A stretch of 64,000 bases of DNA from Sinotaia quadrata. Taxonomy: Eukaryota > Mollusca > Gastropoda > Architaenioglossa > Viviparidae. Shown in pieces: positions 12,701 to 24,690 of this stretch. The DNA lies in NCBI GenBank assembly GCA_028829895.1, contig CM054177.1, positions 30,453,564 through 30,517,563 of the forward strand. The letters are read 5' to 3'. The notes beneath the pieces are model-generated. The model did not search any database, was not told the origin of the DNA, and saw nothing but the letters and a program-made list of their open reading frames with translations. Position 1 is the first letter of the stretch; every line of letters starts with the position of its first letter. The translations under genes and the position numbers were made by a program.

Positions 12701-15700
12701 AATAGTCTCACATTTGTTCTATATTCTAATCACTTTGATTTTGACATAACTCGAGTCTGGTCATAAAGGAAATCGTTAGCTTATGATAAGTTAACTGACT
12801 GATAACAAAAGAATGGACTTAGAAATACATGTATTTTATAAATGCTTGCTATTCATCTATGATTTGAACTGGAGAATGCTTTAAGTTAGGGGTGGGCAAA
12901 CTACGGCCCCCGGGCCGCATGCGGCCCGCGGACTGATATTATGCGGCCCTTATGACGGCAATTAGAAATTTAACAAAGGGCCTTTCATGTGAAACCGTTA
13001 GCGCAGTCACGCTTGACGGACAAAATCGTCACTAATTGATTTGGGCTAACATTTAACTACTCGCACGTTGTACTGACGAAAGAAAGGACCATACCGTGTC
13101 AAACTGTTAGCAGTCACACTTGATGGACAGTCAAGGGCGAGAGCACTCTGGTCAGTTCTCTAATTGCAATCAAGGAAGTCTGCTACAATCACTTTCTGGC
13201 TAGAGATAGAGAGGGGAAGGGGAAAACCCATCAAGGACGAATAGGATGCGTAATATTGAGGTGGACAAATGTAAAAAGGAACCAGTGTGGTAACTGCTGT
13301 CAAGGAGATTAGGACATTGTGTTGAAGCAAACAAATGTAAACAGGTCTAGATGGACAGTCCCTACCCACCAAAACCCGAGCCCATAAATACTCCGTCATA
13401 TCCCATGACAAGGCACTGCGATAATACTCATTGTACGAGATTTCTGGTCCAGCTTGAAAGGCAGTCGTCAATGCGCTTTGGTAAGCTGTCTATTCGATCT
13501 AGACTTAGAAATAACTTGTGTTAAACTATTATTCACATGTTTGGTTAGAATTATTCGATTGAGATATATTAGAATTATATTGACTTATGGATATGTATAA
13601 ATACTGTATCAATGAATGAAGGATGTATGGGGCTGATCAATTCTTTTGCAGACATGTTTTAAGATGAATGATTGATGAGAAAGCAAAAAAAGATAGAAGA
13701 GTTAAGAATTGTTCTAAGCGCTATGCTCTGTGTTTTGCAGCGAGTAGCGAGCGTGCCTTTCTTCATTAACCGTTGTGTCCTGCTTGGAACGACCAACACC
13801 AAAGTCCACAGGGCCGACTACGGAACTCTAAGACTTAAGTTGGAGACTGATTCAACTCTTGGGGTCCAACCTCCAGACTTCGCCAGTCATCTTATTAACT
13901 GTAAATTAACATTGTCTGTCTTTACCCTCACTGTGTGATCAAAAGTTTTCAAAGTTTTTTGCTGTTATAAATTATTTTCACATTTACAATGTTCAAATTA
14001 ATTTATTTGTTGTAGTAGTCTTGATAAATTTCTGAAATTTATTCTGAGTTTACTCCTTGTTTTCCGAATATTTTATTTTCACACAGCCGGAAGTAGGTTT
14101 TGTTTCATTTCCTTTTAAAGTTTGTAATTTGTAAAATTCTAACAAATTTTATTAAAACAATGAGTGTCACTAAAAAACGTAAGATTGAAGATGAATGCCG
14201 TGTTTTTAATGATGAATGGACAACTAAGTACTGTTTTATAAAAGTTGGTAGCAAATCAGTTTGCTTGTTGTGTCATGAGTCAGTGGCTGTTTTCAAGGAG
14301 TACAATTTAAAAAGACACTACCAAACAAAACATTCCGATTTCGGATACAATTTAACAACCGAAGAGAGGAAAAGGAAATGCCTGGAGCTGGTGAAAAATT
14401 TGGAGAAACAGCAAACTGTTTTCACTAAACAGTCTTCAATTCAAGATGCTGCAACAGAAGCTAGTCTGGTGCTGTCACACAGAATTGTAAAACACAACAA
14501 GCCATTTTCTGATGGCGAGTTCATCAAGGAATGTTTGCTAGATGCAGCAAACATTATGTGTCCAGAACAAAAAAACAAATTTGACAACATTACTTTATCA
14601 AGGAGAACTGTGGTCAGACGTGTTGACAAGATAAGTAACAATTTGATGCATAAACTTCAAGATGCAAGTAAACAATTTTTGTGGTACTCTCTTGCATTGG
14701 ATGAGAGTACCGATGTACACGATACTGCCCAACTATTGATATTTATACGTGGAATAAACACTTCTTTCAAACTCACTGAAGAGTTACTAAGTGTTGAGTC
14801 ACTCAAAGACACAACCACAGGCCATGATATATTTAATGCTGTTAATAACTGTATTGAAAGAACTGGGTTGGTTTGGAACAAGATGGCAAGTGTTACAACT
14901 GACGGAGCTCGTGCTTTGACCGGAAAAAATGTAGGTCTGGTAAAGTTGATAAGTGATAAGATTAAAGCAGAATATCCTGACCACACATTATTACCACTTC
15001 ACTGTGTGATCCATCAAGAAAATCTGTGTAAAACTGTTTTGAATATCAAGCATGTTATTGACCCAGTTTTCAGTGTCATCAACCTCATCAGATCAAGAGG
15101 GCTTAATCACAGACACTTGACGATTTGGAAACTGAACATTCCGATGTGCTGTACCACACCAGTGTTCGATGGCTGAGTCTCGGCAAGGTGTTGAGGCGAG
15201 TGTGGGACCTCAGAGAAGAAATAGTGATGTTCCTAGAGATGAAGGGCATTGAATGTGACTTTAATACTAACATTGTCAATAAAGAGTGGAAGTTAGACTT
15301 TATGTTTGCCATTGAAATTATGGAAAAGTTAAATGAACTGAATGTCAAACTTCAGGGCAATTGTGTGTTTGCACATGAAATGTATGTTCATGTAAAATCA
15401 TTTCGGGCAAAACTCTCACTGTTCTCCAGACAAGCAAGTGAAAAAAAGTTGTGTCACTTCCCTTTGCTGAAACAAGAAATCATTTCTGATGAAATGACTG
15501 AAAAGTATAGAGCCCAATTAGATGCACTGACTGATGAATTTGGAAGGAGATTTAAAGATTTCAAGAACTTAGAGCCACACTTCAATATTCTCAGTTCCCC
15601 TTTAAGTGCAGAAGCTGATACAGCCCCGGAGGACATACAGTTAGAGCTTCTTGACTTACAAGCAGATCATGACCTGAAAGAGAAATTCAAGTCAGATGGT

Positions 15701-18591
15701 TTGCTGGATTTCTATGGATCTTTATCAGAAGAATCATTTCCAAACTTGAAAAACTTTGCAGCTAAACTTTTATCATTGTTTGGATCAACATACATTTGCG
15801 AACAAGCATTTTCTTGCTTGAAGATCAACAAATCTAAGAATAGGTCTTTATTGTCGGACTGCAACTTGCATGCTGTCATGCGAATTTCAACAAGTAGACT
15901 TGCTCCAGATTTCAAGAATATTGTTAAAAATTGTAAGCAGTTACATACATCTCATTAGAAATCAATAATTGTAATGACAATGTAGTCGGTTTATGTCTAA
16001 ATTAAAGCCACTGAGAGATAATTTTAAAAATTTATTATAATAATAAAAATGTAAAATCTTGTTAACAAATTAGTAAAAGTGTTAGTCCATACTGTAAAAT
16101 ATAATGTATATATGTATAAGTAAAATAAAATTGCAATAATTGGTTATTTATAGTTTTATACTGTTTTATAAATAATTCATAATTACTTATTGTGATAGGT
16201 TGCTGTAAACAAAGTGGGTATAATATATATATATGCGGCCCCCCAATAGCTTTACATTTGTCAATGTGGCCCTACACACAAAAAGTTTGCCCACCCCTGC
16301 TTTAAGTAATTGAACCATTATTTCTATGTTCACTAATTTGATTACATTGTACATTGTACTTGTGAATTTTGATTGATAATATATTTCTTATGCTGCATGT
16401 GTAATATTGTTGCAGAATTTGTAAGTTGAGAATGTGTGTAAGGGAGAAAGGAGTTTAGAGATGAAATAAGCCTGAAATTTAGCACTGCCTTAATTTGACT
16501 TTTGCAGAAAGGAGCATGCCTTTTTTTAATTTTGTAATCTTGTATCCACTTCAAACTGCAGTGGCTACTGTATTCTACCAGATCGTTGGTGTGTGAATCC
16601 AGTGTTGTCATCAAACTTATCAATACACATATTACTGTAAGTTGATTCCTGTGAATTTCATTCAAGAGTCAATATGGCAAAAAATTTAGGCTTGAATTTG
16701 GTCTCGAGAATTCACGAATATTATTTTGTACATTCCTCATGGTGAGCTTGAGTAGTGCACACGAAAGTCCTGGAACACTCTTTGTGATGTGTTTTGATAG
16801 TGCTACAAAGTTCTGGAACACTCTTTCAGTCTTTGTGATGTGTCTTGATAGTGCTACAAAGTCCCAGAACACTCTTTGTGATGTGTCTTGATAGTGCTAC
16901 AAAGTTCTGGACAATTCTTCATGGTGTGCTTTGTGAGTGCCTCAAAGATTCTGGAATACTTGTGTAACGTGCCTATATGGGGTACATTGGACTGTCAGCT
17001 AAATAAGAAAGACAGTGTTTTGTTGCATAAAGTTTTGTTACAAAAATCATGTGTTTGTGAATACAAGCCAGTGACAGCTACCATCATTGAAAAGGTTACG
17101 TACATTGACTATAATTATCTCTCTGAAACTCCACTCTCATTTCCATGATGAAACCATATCTAGGAACTTGATTACATACATGTATATATATGTTAATTTG
17201 GCTGCTGATGTCTATGCTAGGATAACTGAATGAGTGTCTAATGTTTAATCAAACATTGTTGTGAAGTAATGTAAATGTCAATGCTCTTTTAATTATATTC
17301 ATATGTTGCATATTTGATTGTTGATTCAATAAATTTAATGTTAAATTTATTAACTTTCTTGTACTATTATATTAAAACCTTATGTTGGAGTAATAGTGGG
17401 TGGATGGAGGCTCATTAAATATAAATAAAAGATAGATTTTTATTATTACTTTATAAAATGTTCCTATTTGCAGAAATATTATGTAGTAATATAATAGTAA
17501 TAGTAAAACATCAATCTTATTATTGGGTAAGAATTTTATGACAACCTTATAATGTACCAAGTGGGAGACAGGTTGGTCTTGTGGGAGAATTATTAACAAC
17601 TATAAATTAAGATTCAATCACTTGTAATTAGTTATCTGTTATTAATTAATAAATAATAATCATAACGAGTGAAGGGTGCCCAGAGGTATCACAGAAATAT
17701 GTGTGACTCTTTAGCTCTTATAAATTTTATTGACTTATAGAAAACAGAAAGTGTAAATATGACAATGAAGAATGATTAAATAAAAAATAGCAAACATATT
17801 TCTTCCTAAATTTAGAAAGCTAAAACACCCATAAATATTACACTAGAGACTGTCATGATTCTTACCCCAAAGAGGGCAACAAGGTCATGAGGAAGTGGTG
17901 GATCATTTATTTCCATAAACTTTTCTATGATAGCTTCTTTGTGCAAAAGCCATGCCAAAGCTAACAACAGCTCACGGCTCCCTCTGCTCATGTCTGATGG
18001 CAATGAAGCAAAGACACGAGAAAGATATCCCAGTTTCTGCATCTCTTTCTTTATAAATACAACCTGTTCAACTATGTCAACAGAAATATAGAACATAAAA
18101 TAGATTTATGTTACAACTTACTTTAACTTGTATTTTGTCATATATTTTTTATTTAATTTTAGGGCTTTCTATTACAGAAATTTAAACATATCTGAAGCCA
18201 GATAGGTGAATACATAATTCAACAGAAAATTGTCTAATTTCATGCAATTTATTGTGAGGTGTCCAGAAATCATGTATGAATTAAACTGAAAACTCATACT
18301 GTTTACAATGTTTATTTTTGGTTTGTTAATGAAAAAACATTTTGAGTAACCATTTGTTATTAGTTATAAATATTCTAAAATAAAATATTTTATTTCTAAT
18401 GAAAATATAATAACATTTCCATCTCAAAATAAGTTTCTTATTCACCTCTAAATTATATGTCCCATCAAAATCAAATAATTGAGGGTTTTGAGAATTAAAA
18501 AATAAAAGATTTGGATTTAAAATTCAAATATGGAAATCTTGTACAATCTACATGAATGAGACTGTCACTAAGTTGTAATACACTACAAAAC

Positions 18592-18628
<37 letters not shown>

Positions 18629-19497
18629 TCTCCATTGACAATTACAAAAATAACAATTGAAAAACAGGTACAGGAGAAAATATAAATACCTGGTGTTAAC
18701 TTGCTACAAGTCACAGTGTTCACCTTTGTTCTATACTTGCAAAACAGTATCAGCTCAAACAGCAATTTCCAAAGTGGCATACACTAAAAGATCAGTATAT
18801 TGAAAGAAGCAGAACATAGCTGCATACAAACAAGATCATAATTTGAATGTATTAGCAATTAATTATACAAGTCATTGAAAACAATGTCCAAGATTTTAAT
18901 GTTTTATTACCAGTTAAGTTGTAACAATATCATTGGTAGCAGGATGTAAACACTCTCAAAGTCAAAGCATCCATATCTTTCCTAAGCCATACTACTATTA
19001 CAGTGATTAATCATTATAAGCACATTCATGATTTGTGTGGTGGCATTCACATTAAGTGCCTGACATATTCCCATTTCTTTAAACTGAGTAAATCATCGAA
19101 TAAATGTTTGCCAGTTGGCATTTCTCTTCCATATGTACAATCAAAAGACACATGGAAAAGTCATAATTAACTTGAACTCAGCATATAAAAATGCACTGAG
19201 TTTTTTGCTTTATGGATGCTATCTTAATAACTGGACTAGACACGTAAAATGAATACCACTGCACAATTAATAATACTTATCAACAATCAATGTGACAATA
19301 GTATGACTAAAAAAATATTACATTAAAAACTTGGATAGTGTTCACACATTCTAATATAAATATCATAGTTACAGGTTTCAAATTTAATTATAAATTTAGC
19401 ATTGAAATCTCAGACATCTTTTCAATAAATATGTTAAATATAGTGTTAAACTATTGTAGACAAAAAAAAAGAGAGTAAAATTATTAACTATTTATCA

Positions 19498-19578
<81 letters not shown>

Positions 19579-20161
19579 AGACCTTGAGAGGTACCAGATT
19601 TATCTTGACAACTGGTTCAGTAAATAAATAACTGTCTGATTTTCCTGGTGGGTAACATTTGGATCTACACTATACTTGACATTATATGATAACAACAAAA
19701 CATTAAATGTGTAACATAAAGCAAAAAGAAGAGCAATTTAGAAGTATTTTCTTTTTTTCCTTTTCTATTTTTTCTACTTTAGTAGTTATGCTTTCAAGAA
19801 AAAGCAACATTTGATGTGGTGGTATGAATAAATCAAATGCTTTAGATTTAGAATATCGATATTACATCGTAATCTTGTCTTGAATATAGGCCTAGGCCCC
19901 TATAATTTGGGACACGCGCGCGCACACACACACACCAAATTAAGAGACTAATTTAGCAAGAGAGATTGCATTTATTAAGTAAATAAGCAAATATGTCAAA
20001 CATACAGATAAAGAGGTGGGGGGAAAGCATCAACTCACAGCCTCAGTTTTATCAAATTTTGCTTTGCGAATTGTTTCTGCGTCAATAGGCGAGATTCCAT
20101 GGTCACCGAAAATTCTACACAAAAGTTCAATTGCATCACGCGCTTTTACTCCCCGTGACAT
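3702..20161 (-). CDS. TEDC1: Tubulin epsilon and delta complex protein 1 (8 exons)
   Basis: In vertebrates this protein acts with TEDC2 and the delta- and epsilon-tubulins to form and stabilise the compound microtubules of centrioles. Eight minus-strand exons join with matching GT/AG sites and phases into 426 residues: 20039-20161 (residues 1-41), 18690-18783 (42-72), 17866-18071 (73-141), 11769-11930 (142-195), 7619-7705 (196-224), 6416-6658 (225-305), 5261-5449 (306-368) and 3702-3878 (369-426, TGA). Identification rests on RKAKFDKTEA running across intron 1 into MPLWKLLFEL, and on GSRELLLALAWLL in exon 3; both match the conserved N-terminal half of the family as I know it. Exon 5 ends FWEWM and exon 6 continues ESVLDLKLQ. 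The C-terminal exons look helical and coiled-coil-like (EVNELRRDCLQRLNKL). The start is the only ATG before the conserved block. No frame break is seen. Introns 3 and 4 are large and loaded with repeats and a hAT element. Confidence 0.9.
3879..5260 (-). other. TEDC1 intron 7
   Basis: Bounded by a GTGACT donor after the codon for Gln368 and a CTTAG acceptor before exon 8. It is very AT-rich. Its only structure is a degenerate repeat of about 39 bases at roughly 5085-5215 (AACTTCATTAA..GAATAATTATGA). No coding sequence or recognised element is visible. Confidence 0.7.
5450..6415 (-). repeat. TEDC1 intron 6, filled by a degenerate ~30-bp repeat
   Basis: From about 5580 to 6385 the intron is made of diverged copies of a unit resembling GGTAACATTGACAGCACTATTTG. 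Lengths vary from about 25 to 40 bases and identity is only moderate, so the array is old. It begins right next to the splice donor of exon 6, and no other feature is seen. Confidence 0.65.
6659..7618 (-). repeat. TEDC1 intron 5: duplicated acceptor end, CA tract and 45-bp array
   Basis: The 3' end of the intron is duplicated: a segment starting ACACATTCCTATAAATT and running through AAAACAAAAGTAAAAAACA occurs at the exon 6 acceptor (about 6651) and again near 6721. A CA/CG-type dinucleotide tract lies at about 6945-6990. From about 7125 to 7330 a 45-base unit (ACCTGTTATACTTCCTATCA within it) repeats four to five times. Because 45 is a multiple of three, the array yields an open frame with a repeated 15-residue motif, which I regard as spurious. 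Confidence 0.75.
7706..11768 (-). repeat. TEDC1 intron 4: four separate minisatellites and a partial dispersed repeat
   Basis: The intron holds a 49-bp array from about 7740 to 8300 (GTTATCAGCTGTCAGAGCAC, roughly 10 copies), a long-period repeat of 'AACAATCAA(C/A)CACTAA' type between about 9835 and 10260, a 29-bp array from about 11020 to 11220 (GCCAGAGGAAAGTAT core) and a ~42-bp array from about 11520 to 11755 (GAGTGCACTAAATAATAAG core). A fragment of a dispersed repeat lies at 9679-9730. Between 8400 and 9830 and between 10260 and 11000 I see no gene or recognised element. Confidence 0.75.
9679..9730 (+). repeat. Dispersed repeat family, fragment (copy C)
   Basis: This fragment shares the core TGTGGCAGAGTAAAT..GC and TATCCCTATTTTAAAACTT with longer copies at 12492-12680 and, inverted, at about 28470-28697. 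Only the first 50 or so bases are preserved, after which the sequence becomes an AT-rich dinucleotide-like tract. Confidence 0.65.
12492..12680 (+). repeat. Dispersed repeat family, long copy A
   Basis: This copy starts TGTGGCAGAGTAATTTGCC and continues through TATCCCTATTTCTAAACTTA, AACATGACCCAACCTTGG and AGGTGGAGAATATGCTAGAA. It aligns over nearly 200 bases with the inverted copy in CTSF intron 14 (about 28470-28697). It sits in TEDC1 intron 3, upstream of the hAT insertion. The family is unknown to me; it has no clear terminal repeats, A tail or pol III promoter that I can see. Confidence 0.7.
12879..12886. repeat. Left target-site duplication of the hAT element
   Basis: CTTTAAGT directly abuts the left terminal repeat and is repeated exactly at 16300-16307 beyond the right terminal repeat. 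The length of eight bases is diagnostic for hAT, and the perfect match argues for a fairly recent insertion. Confidence 0.95.
12887..16299 (+). mobile_element. hAT-superfamily DNA transposon, nearly complete
   Basis: The element begins TAGGGGTGGGCAAACT and ends AGTTTGCCCACCCCTG, giving 16-bp terminal inverted repeats that differ only at the outermost base. It is flanked by a perfect 8-bp target duplication, CTTTAAGT, at 12879-12886 and 16300-16307, the duplication size of hAT transposons. The subterminal GC-rich stretch just inside the left end (GGGCCGCATGCGGCCCGCGG) is typical of the Charlie-like group. The coding region at 14160-15958 encodes a BED-finger transposase of the kind annotated as GTF2IRD2-like in many animals. 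A 1.27-kb leader precedes it, containing a short internal duplication. It lies antisense in TEDC1 intron 3. Confidence 0.95.
14160..15958 (+). pseudogene. hAT transposase with BED zinc finger, one frameshift
   Basis: This transposase cuts and joins the ends of the element. I start it at the ATG at 14160 (MSVTKKRK). The first part runs in one frame to a stop at 15176; the second continues in a different frame from about 15119 to the stop at 15958. The break lies near 15105-15120, after RSRGLNHR, and fits a one-base loss or equivalent indel. Visible features of part 1, in its own numbering: a BED-type finger (C35, C38, H53, H58), the first catalytic Asp in LALDESTD (D181), the second in TTDGARAL (D248) and the LHCVIHQENLC motif. 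Part 2 has the RW motif and the C-terminal dimerisation region with CEQAFSCLK, which supplies the expected third acidic residue. Apart from the single shift the frame is open throughout, so decay is recent. It resembles the transposases annotated as GTF2IRD2-like. Confidence 0.9.
16300..16307. repeat. Right target-site duplication of the hAT element
   Basis: CTTTAAGT follows the right terminal repeat immediately and matches 12879-12886 base for base. Confidence 0.95.
16740..16930. repeat. ~43-bp tandem repeat in TEDC1 intron 3
   Basis: Three to four copies of a unit containing TAGTGCTACAAAGTTCTGG and AACACTCTTTGTGATGTGTC lie in tandem just outside the hAT element. One copy carries an extra CTTTCAGT insertion. 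No coding content is seen. Confidence 0.75.
18072..18689 (-). other. TEDC1 intron 2 with GA microsatellite
   Basis: The phase-1 intron has a GTATTT donor after Pro72 and an ACATAG acceptor. It is AT-rich and carries an (AG)n run at about 18592-18627, which generates Leu-Ser open frames on the minus strand. Nothing else is recognisable. Confidence 0.75.
18784..20038 (-). other. TEDC1 intron 1 with long CA microsatellite
   Basis: The phase-0 intron has a GTGAGT donor after Ala41 and a CTTTTAG acceptor before CysMetPro. A nearly pure (CA)n run of about 79 bases lies at 19501-19579 and a shorter CG/CA tract at about 19914-19935. No gene or transposon is visible in the rest. Confidence 0.75.
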
Positions 20162-23100
20162 CTTCTCCTTTCTTAAATGATAAAATACGTGACTTTGTTC
20201 ATTCAAGCAATTTACTCTGACGTTTTGTAATCAAAATTTCTTTTGTAATTTGGAGATGTAAACAAATGTTTATGCTTGGAAAGTAGCTTCCCTTGGCAAG
20301 GGAAACTACCGTCATCGTTTTATGTGTGTGTATGTGTGTGATGCCAGTAAAATGATATCCTTATGTTACCACAAAATATGTGTCGCTCCACCACGTAATG
20401 TTCATCGATTATGAGTTATTAGTATATTCTAGTAGTATATTTAATGCTGAATTCAATGGTGAAAACCGTTAGATAATCAGAAAATTAGTGTAAATGCTAT
20501 GAACATTTGAGATAGGTACACCCCCCCGCCCCCGAAAACGTGATTTATAGAAAATAAATCGTCGAGTATAAATTATAAAATTATATATTTTATAAATAAA
20601 AAGTCGTTTCCTTAGCAACCATGGTTTTAATTTGATAAAAAATAAAATGGCACACTGGTTTAGTGCTATATAAACAACAATTAAAAAAATATTCATTGGA
20701 CTCTTTATTGTCAAATTTTTTCACAACACCACCCTCTAAAAAATGTTTCAAAATATTAAGATACCTTAAAAATTTATATTTGTTTTCTTATAGTTTTAAA
20801 TTTTAGCTTTTTAGAGGAAAATAAGATAACTAAAAGTAAATTATAGTTAGTCAGTTAATTAAACTTAGAGATGTATATGTATCCCCCCCCCCCACCGTCT
20901 AATCACACCTCACCAATGCTATAAAAGCAGTTTTTTTTGCCATCTTTATTGTTGAAGAATTGCTTCATACTTTGTTATGAGGTAAACATTAATTACAATC
21001 AAATAAAAACTTAAATTCACTTAGTTATTTGAGAAAATTAATGCCTTTCTAACCCACTTTAGTTCACATTCACCCTTAGCTTAGTATATGCATGAATAAA
21101 TATTTTGTGATAGTGTATAAGACCTTACAATATTTTAATAAACACATCTTGTAGTAACAATGTAAGATATACTTGTACAGATCTTTTTTTTTTTTCACTA
21201 CAAATGGCTATTCTTATTTTTCCAGATGGCTATTCCTATTCATCTTTAATGTAAGATGGTAAATCACTAAATGATAACAGGATTTTGTGTGTGTATGTAT
21301 GTACTTGCATGAAGCGTCATATGTTTGATCTAATATTAGGATATATTTGAATACATACAGCTTGTAGTTAAATGTAGTAAAACTACACTTGTATAAACAC
21401 AACTAATGGTAGTATACAAGTAAATGCATACACACTTCAACAAATACAGATTGATATCAGTCACCAATTGGCATTAATATTTAAGTTTAGTGAGAGAAGA
21501 ATATTCATGTCAGTATCATATAGTATTTTATGGTGATTTTTTTTTGTCACATCCTGAAATTAATGTTTTACAATCAAAATTGCTCACAATATTAATATAC
21601 ATACTGCAATAGGATAAAATATTTTTACTCAGATAGGACAGTATATTGTGCATCATTTGAAATTAAGGAATTTCAGAAACTTATATAAAAAATCTATCAG
21701 TAAAATGCTGGTCAGATGTTATGGCCCATAATTTTCAGTCTTGGGTATCAACATTTAGTATGCTACAGGAAATTACTTCTTTATTCATTACCTTGTAGCA
21801 TAGATTATCAGCATAGCATTTGCAGTTCTGTATGACAGATTTAAGAAAACCCACAACTATGTTTGGATTGTAAATCTAATTTCAGTTTAAATTAAAATAG
21901 TAAAATGAAATGTTAGTCAGAAGTAGGGTTTCTAGTATTTATTACACTAAATTAAAATTGTAGATGCTGAATGTTTAAATTCATAAATACTGCACAATAA
22001 ATTGTTCTCTTTAGTGTATACATAGAAACATATACTACTGTTTACACATATTTGTAAAAAATCATTATTTAAACCAGATACTTCTTTGGTTTTCTTTAGT
22101 GTCACTTCAGAGAGAGTTTGAGTGGAAAGTGAGCTAAAGATTGAATTATTTACAACTTCAGGGTCTATTTGGGAGAGTTTGACCTAAAGATTGAATTATA
22201 ATTATTTATAATCCAAGGTCTATTTGAGAGAGCAAGTGGAAATGAGCTAAATATTGAATTATTTATAATTTGAGAGGGTAACTCACATCAACCAAAAAGT
22301 ATTGTCACATTTACCAGGGTGTAACCATATTGCGAGCAGATCCTCAGCTTGTAACGTCATAATTTCCAGAATATAACTTTATTCTGAGCAATGTACATGT
22401 ACTGATATAGTGTCTTTCATTATCTCTTAATGTTTCTGACTCAAAAGAATTTATGAGCTTATAGTCATGCTACTGAAACACTCACCTAACCCATTAACAG
22501 CTAGATCAAGTAATTTGAAAGAAAATGTGCAGTCAAAATGACAATTTAAAATACAACTGCTGTTGTAAGTAAAGAATTCAAAATAGGAAATGTTACCATT
22601 CATCATTTTACTCGAGTGAAATATCAGGGAGTAATGTCTGTTGGCAAATAATAATAATTCTATTTTTACAGTTCATTTTGAGGGCAAATAGCCTGCATCA
22701 TCCAGTAATTAAGATACTATACAGTCAAATTTCATGTATACAAGTTCCATACTGTCTTAAGTCTGCCATCATCTGGTAACTTAACTTTTCTCCAAAATGT
22801 GTTCCAAATGACAATATGCAATTATATCATTCCCTTCAGGTTAGTATGTGTCTGGGTGTACTTCAGTCCTCTACCAGTGATGAAATCAATGCCAAATAAA
22901 TTTAGTACAAGTGTCAGCTGTTGTTGAAACTGGCTGGCATAGGTTAGCTCTATTGGACAACTTTCCTTATGCCAACCAACACCCACAAAAAGAGAGTGTC
23001 TCTTGGTTTATGAAAAAATATAGGTGCCATTGTACATCTCCTTCATGTGCTAAACAGCATCTCCACCAAGTTAATGAACATTATCAAACATCTTGATTCA

Positions 23101-23689
23101 TTATATCACTCTCCAAGTTTTAATCATTTTCCCTTTCAGGCAGGAGGGAATAAGAAAATCATACTTGGCTTCTGGAAATACTGTACTACTCTCAGTCTTT
23201 GGGGAACATGGGCAAGAAGACCAACCTTCTAAAAAATCCAATACTGACAACCCCCTAGCCTGCTTTCAATTAAGTCCAGAACTGATGCAGTTTTGTGGGT
23301 TATTTTCTGTACAAGCATGCTGATCATTGAATCTCTGGCCAGCTCTCATAGGGTGCACCATTTGTGAGCACATTTCTCTGCGAGACCAAATTTTCAGTGT
23401 ACACTGCAACTAAGACAAAGTATCAAAGCTGTCTCCACGCAGAACATGATATACATTTCCAGTTGTGTGACATCAAACCCGATTTTGCAGAACAAGTAAT
23501 GATTTTCAGTATCATCCATCCCATTAAATATTAATAATACTAGTAATACTTACAGTTTTATAATGAAAATGTTATTGGCCAAACTATTCATGGGTATTGC
23601 AACAAAATTATCAATGTTAGACTAAGAGAATGGGTTCCATGTATCATCCTGGTAAGCATCAAGGGTTCCGCACAAGTTCCAACGTTGGA

Positions 23690-24660
23690 AACCAATGCCC
23701 TAAAAATGTGTCATATGCAAAGAGGGATAATTTGTATTCATGTCCTTTTATTTGTATTCCTTTAACTTTTGCTTATCTATTTTATCTTGCCATGGTTTTA
23801 GCACAATGTATAAATAAATAAGGATACAGGATCGCCTTGTCTACTCCTTTTTCAGTATTAAACTTTGTTGTATCTGAACTTTGAAAATGACAGTTGCTTT
23901 TAAATTATTATAAAAAGCATTTGTCTAATTAATAATACAGTTGATTATTTATTTAACTATAAATATCAGTTTTCTCCAATACCATCACCAGATCCAAAAT
24001 GTATAGGACATTCAACAACAAAAAATCCCTGTTTACTGAGTCAAAAACATTTTTGAAATCAATGCTCGGACATTTTTCATTTAGTAATAATATTGGATTA
24101 ATGCCTTTATATCTATTTGCTATAAATCCAGTTTGATCATTTTGTACTACTTTGCTTAACAGTCTTTATCTTATTGCTAAACAAGTTGATCCTGTTTTTA
24201 AAACAACATAAAGAGTTAAACTGGTCTCCAAATCTCTATATATTCTTGTGGCTGATTACCTTTAGGTAATAAATTATATTTTGGTGTAATTGTCACTTCA
24301 CATTTCTATAATCATCATTTAAAAAAATTTAACAACAAAATTTCCCAGTTGTTGTTTTCAGGGAAATGTTAAAATATCTAGGGAAAATCCATCTAACCCA
24401 GGATTTTATCCATTTTTCACGTAAAGCAACAATAAATGCCTCATATACTAAGATTTCTCCTAATATCTTATTTTCTTTGAGTTAAGTTTGGGTACATTTG
24501 AACAAGATCTTTTACCTTATTGTTATTTTGGGGCAGATTTGTTTGCTAAAGATTTTGAATAAAAAAAGCTTCAACTTTGGCAAACTGAAATGAGTCTTGT
24601 TTTATGGGAAAATTTTTCCCCAGCACAGAGCTATAAATGGAAGATTGTGCTAATTTGGCG
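23690..24660 (-). pseudogene. Decayed L1/Tx1-like LINE reverse transcriptase fragment
   Basis: Read on the minus strand in several shifting frames, the segment shows the usual order of a LINE reverse transcriptase: NPGLDGFSLDIL near 24400, LLPKGNQPQEYIEIWRP near 24250, NDQTGFIANRYKG near 24130, IDFKNVFDSVNRDFLL near 24035, a degraded RQGD-like block followed by YLFI near 23780, and LSLFAYDTFL near 23720 where YADD would stand. Many stop codons and frameshifts are present, so it is an old, dead 5'-truncated copy. The motif spelling fits the L1/Tx1-type group better than RTE or CR1, but the clade is tentative. Confidence 0.75.
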
Positions 24661-24690
24661 AGTTTAAGATGAATAAAGGACTGGCAGCAG

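Larger units (their letters stand above)
11931..17865 (-). other. TEDC1 intron 3, hosting a hAT transposon
   Basis: This is the largest TEDC1 intron (5.9 kb), with a GTAAGA donor and a phase-0 TATGTAG acceptor. More than half of it is the hAT element at 12887-16299, whose transposase lies on the opposite strand to TEDC1. It also holds the dispersed repeat at 12492-12680 and a ~43-bp repeat at about 16740-16930 (TAGTGCTACAAAGT..TGGAACACTC). Removing the hAT would leave about 2.5 kb. The remaining stretches (11935-12490, 16930-17860) are AT-rich and show nothing else. Confidence 0.75.

Noticed and set aside
13160..13938. Open frames on both strands in the hAT leader (103 and 88 residues)
   Set aside because: They lie upstream of the transposase start inside the element, have no motif I know and no plausible splice link to the transposase.
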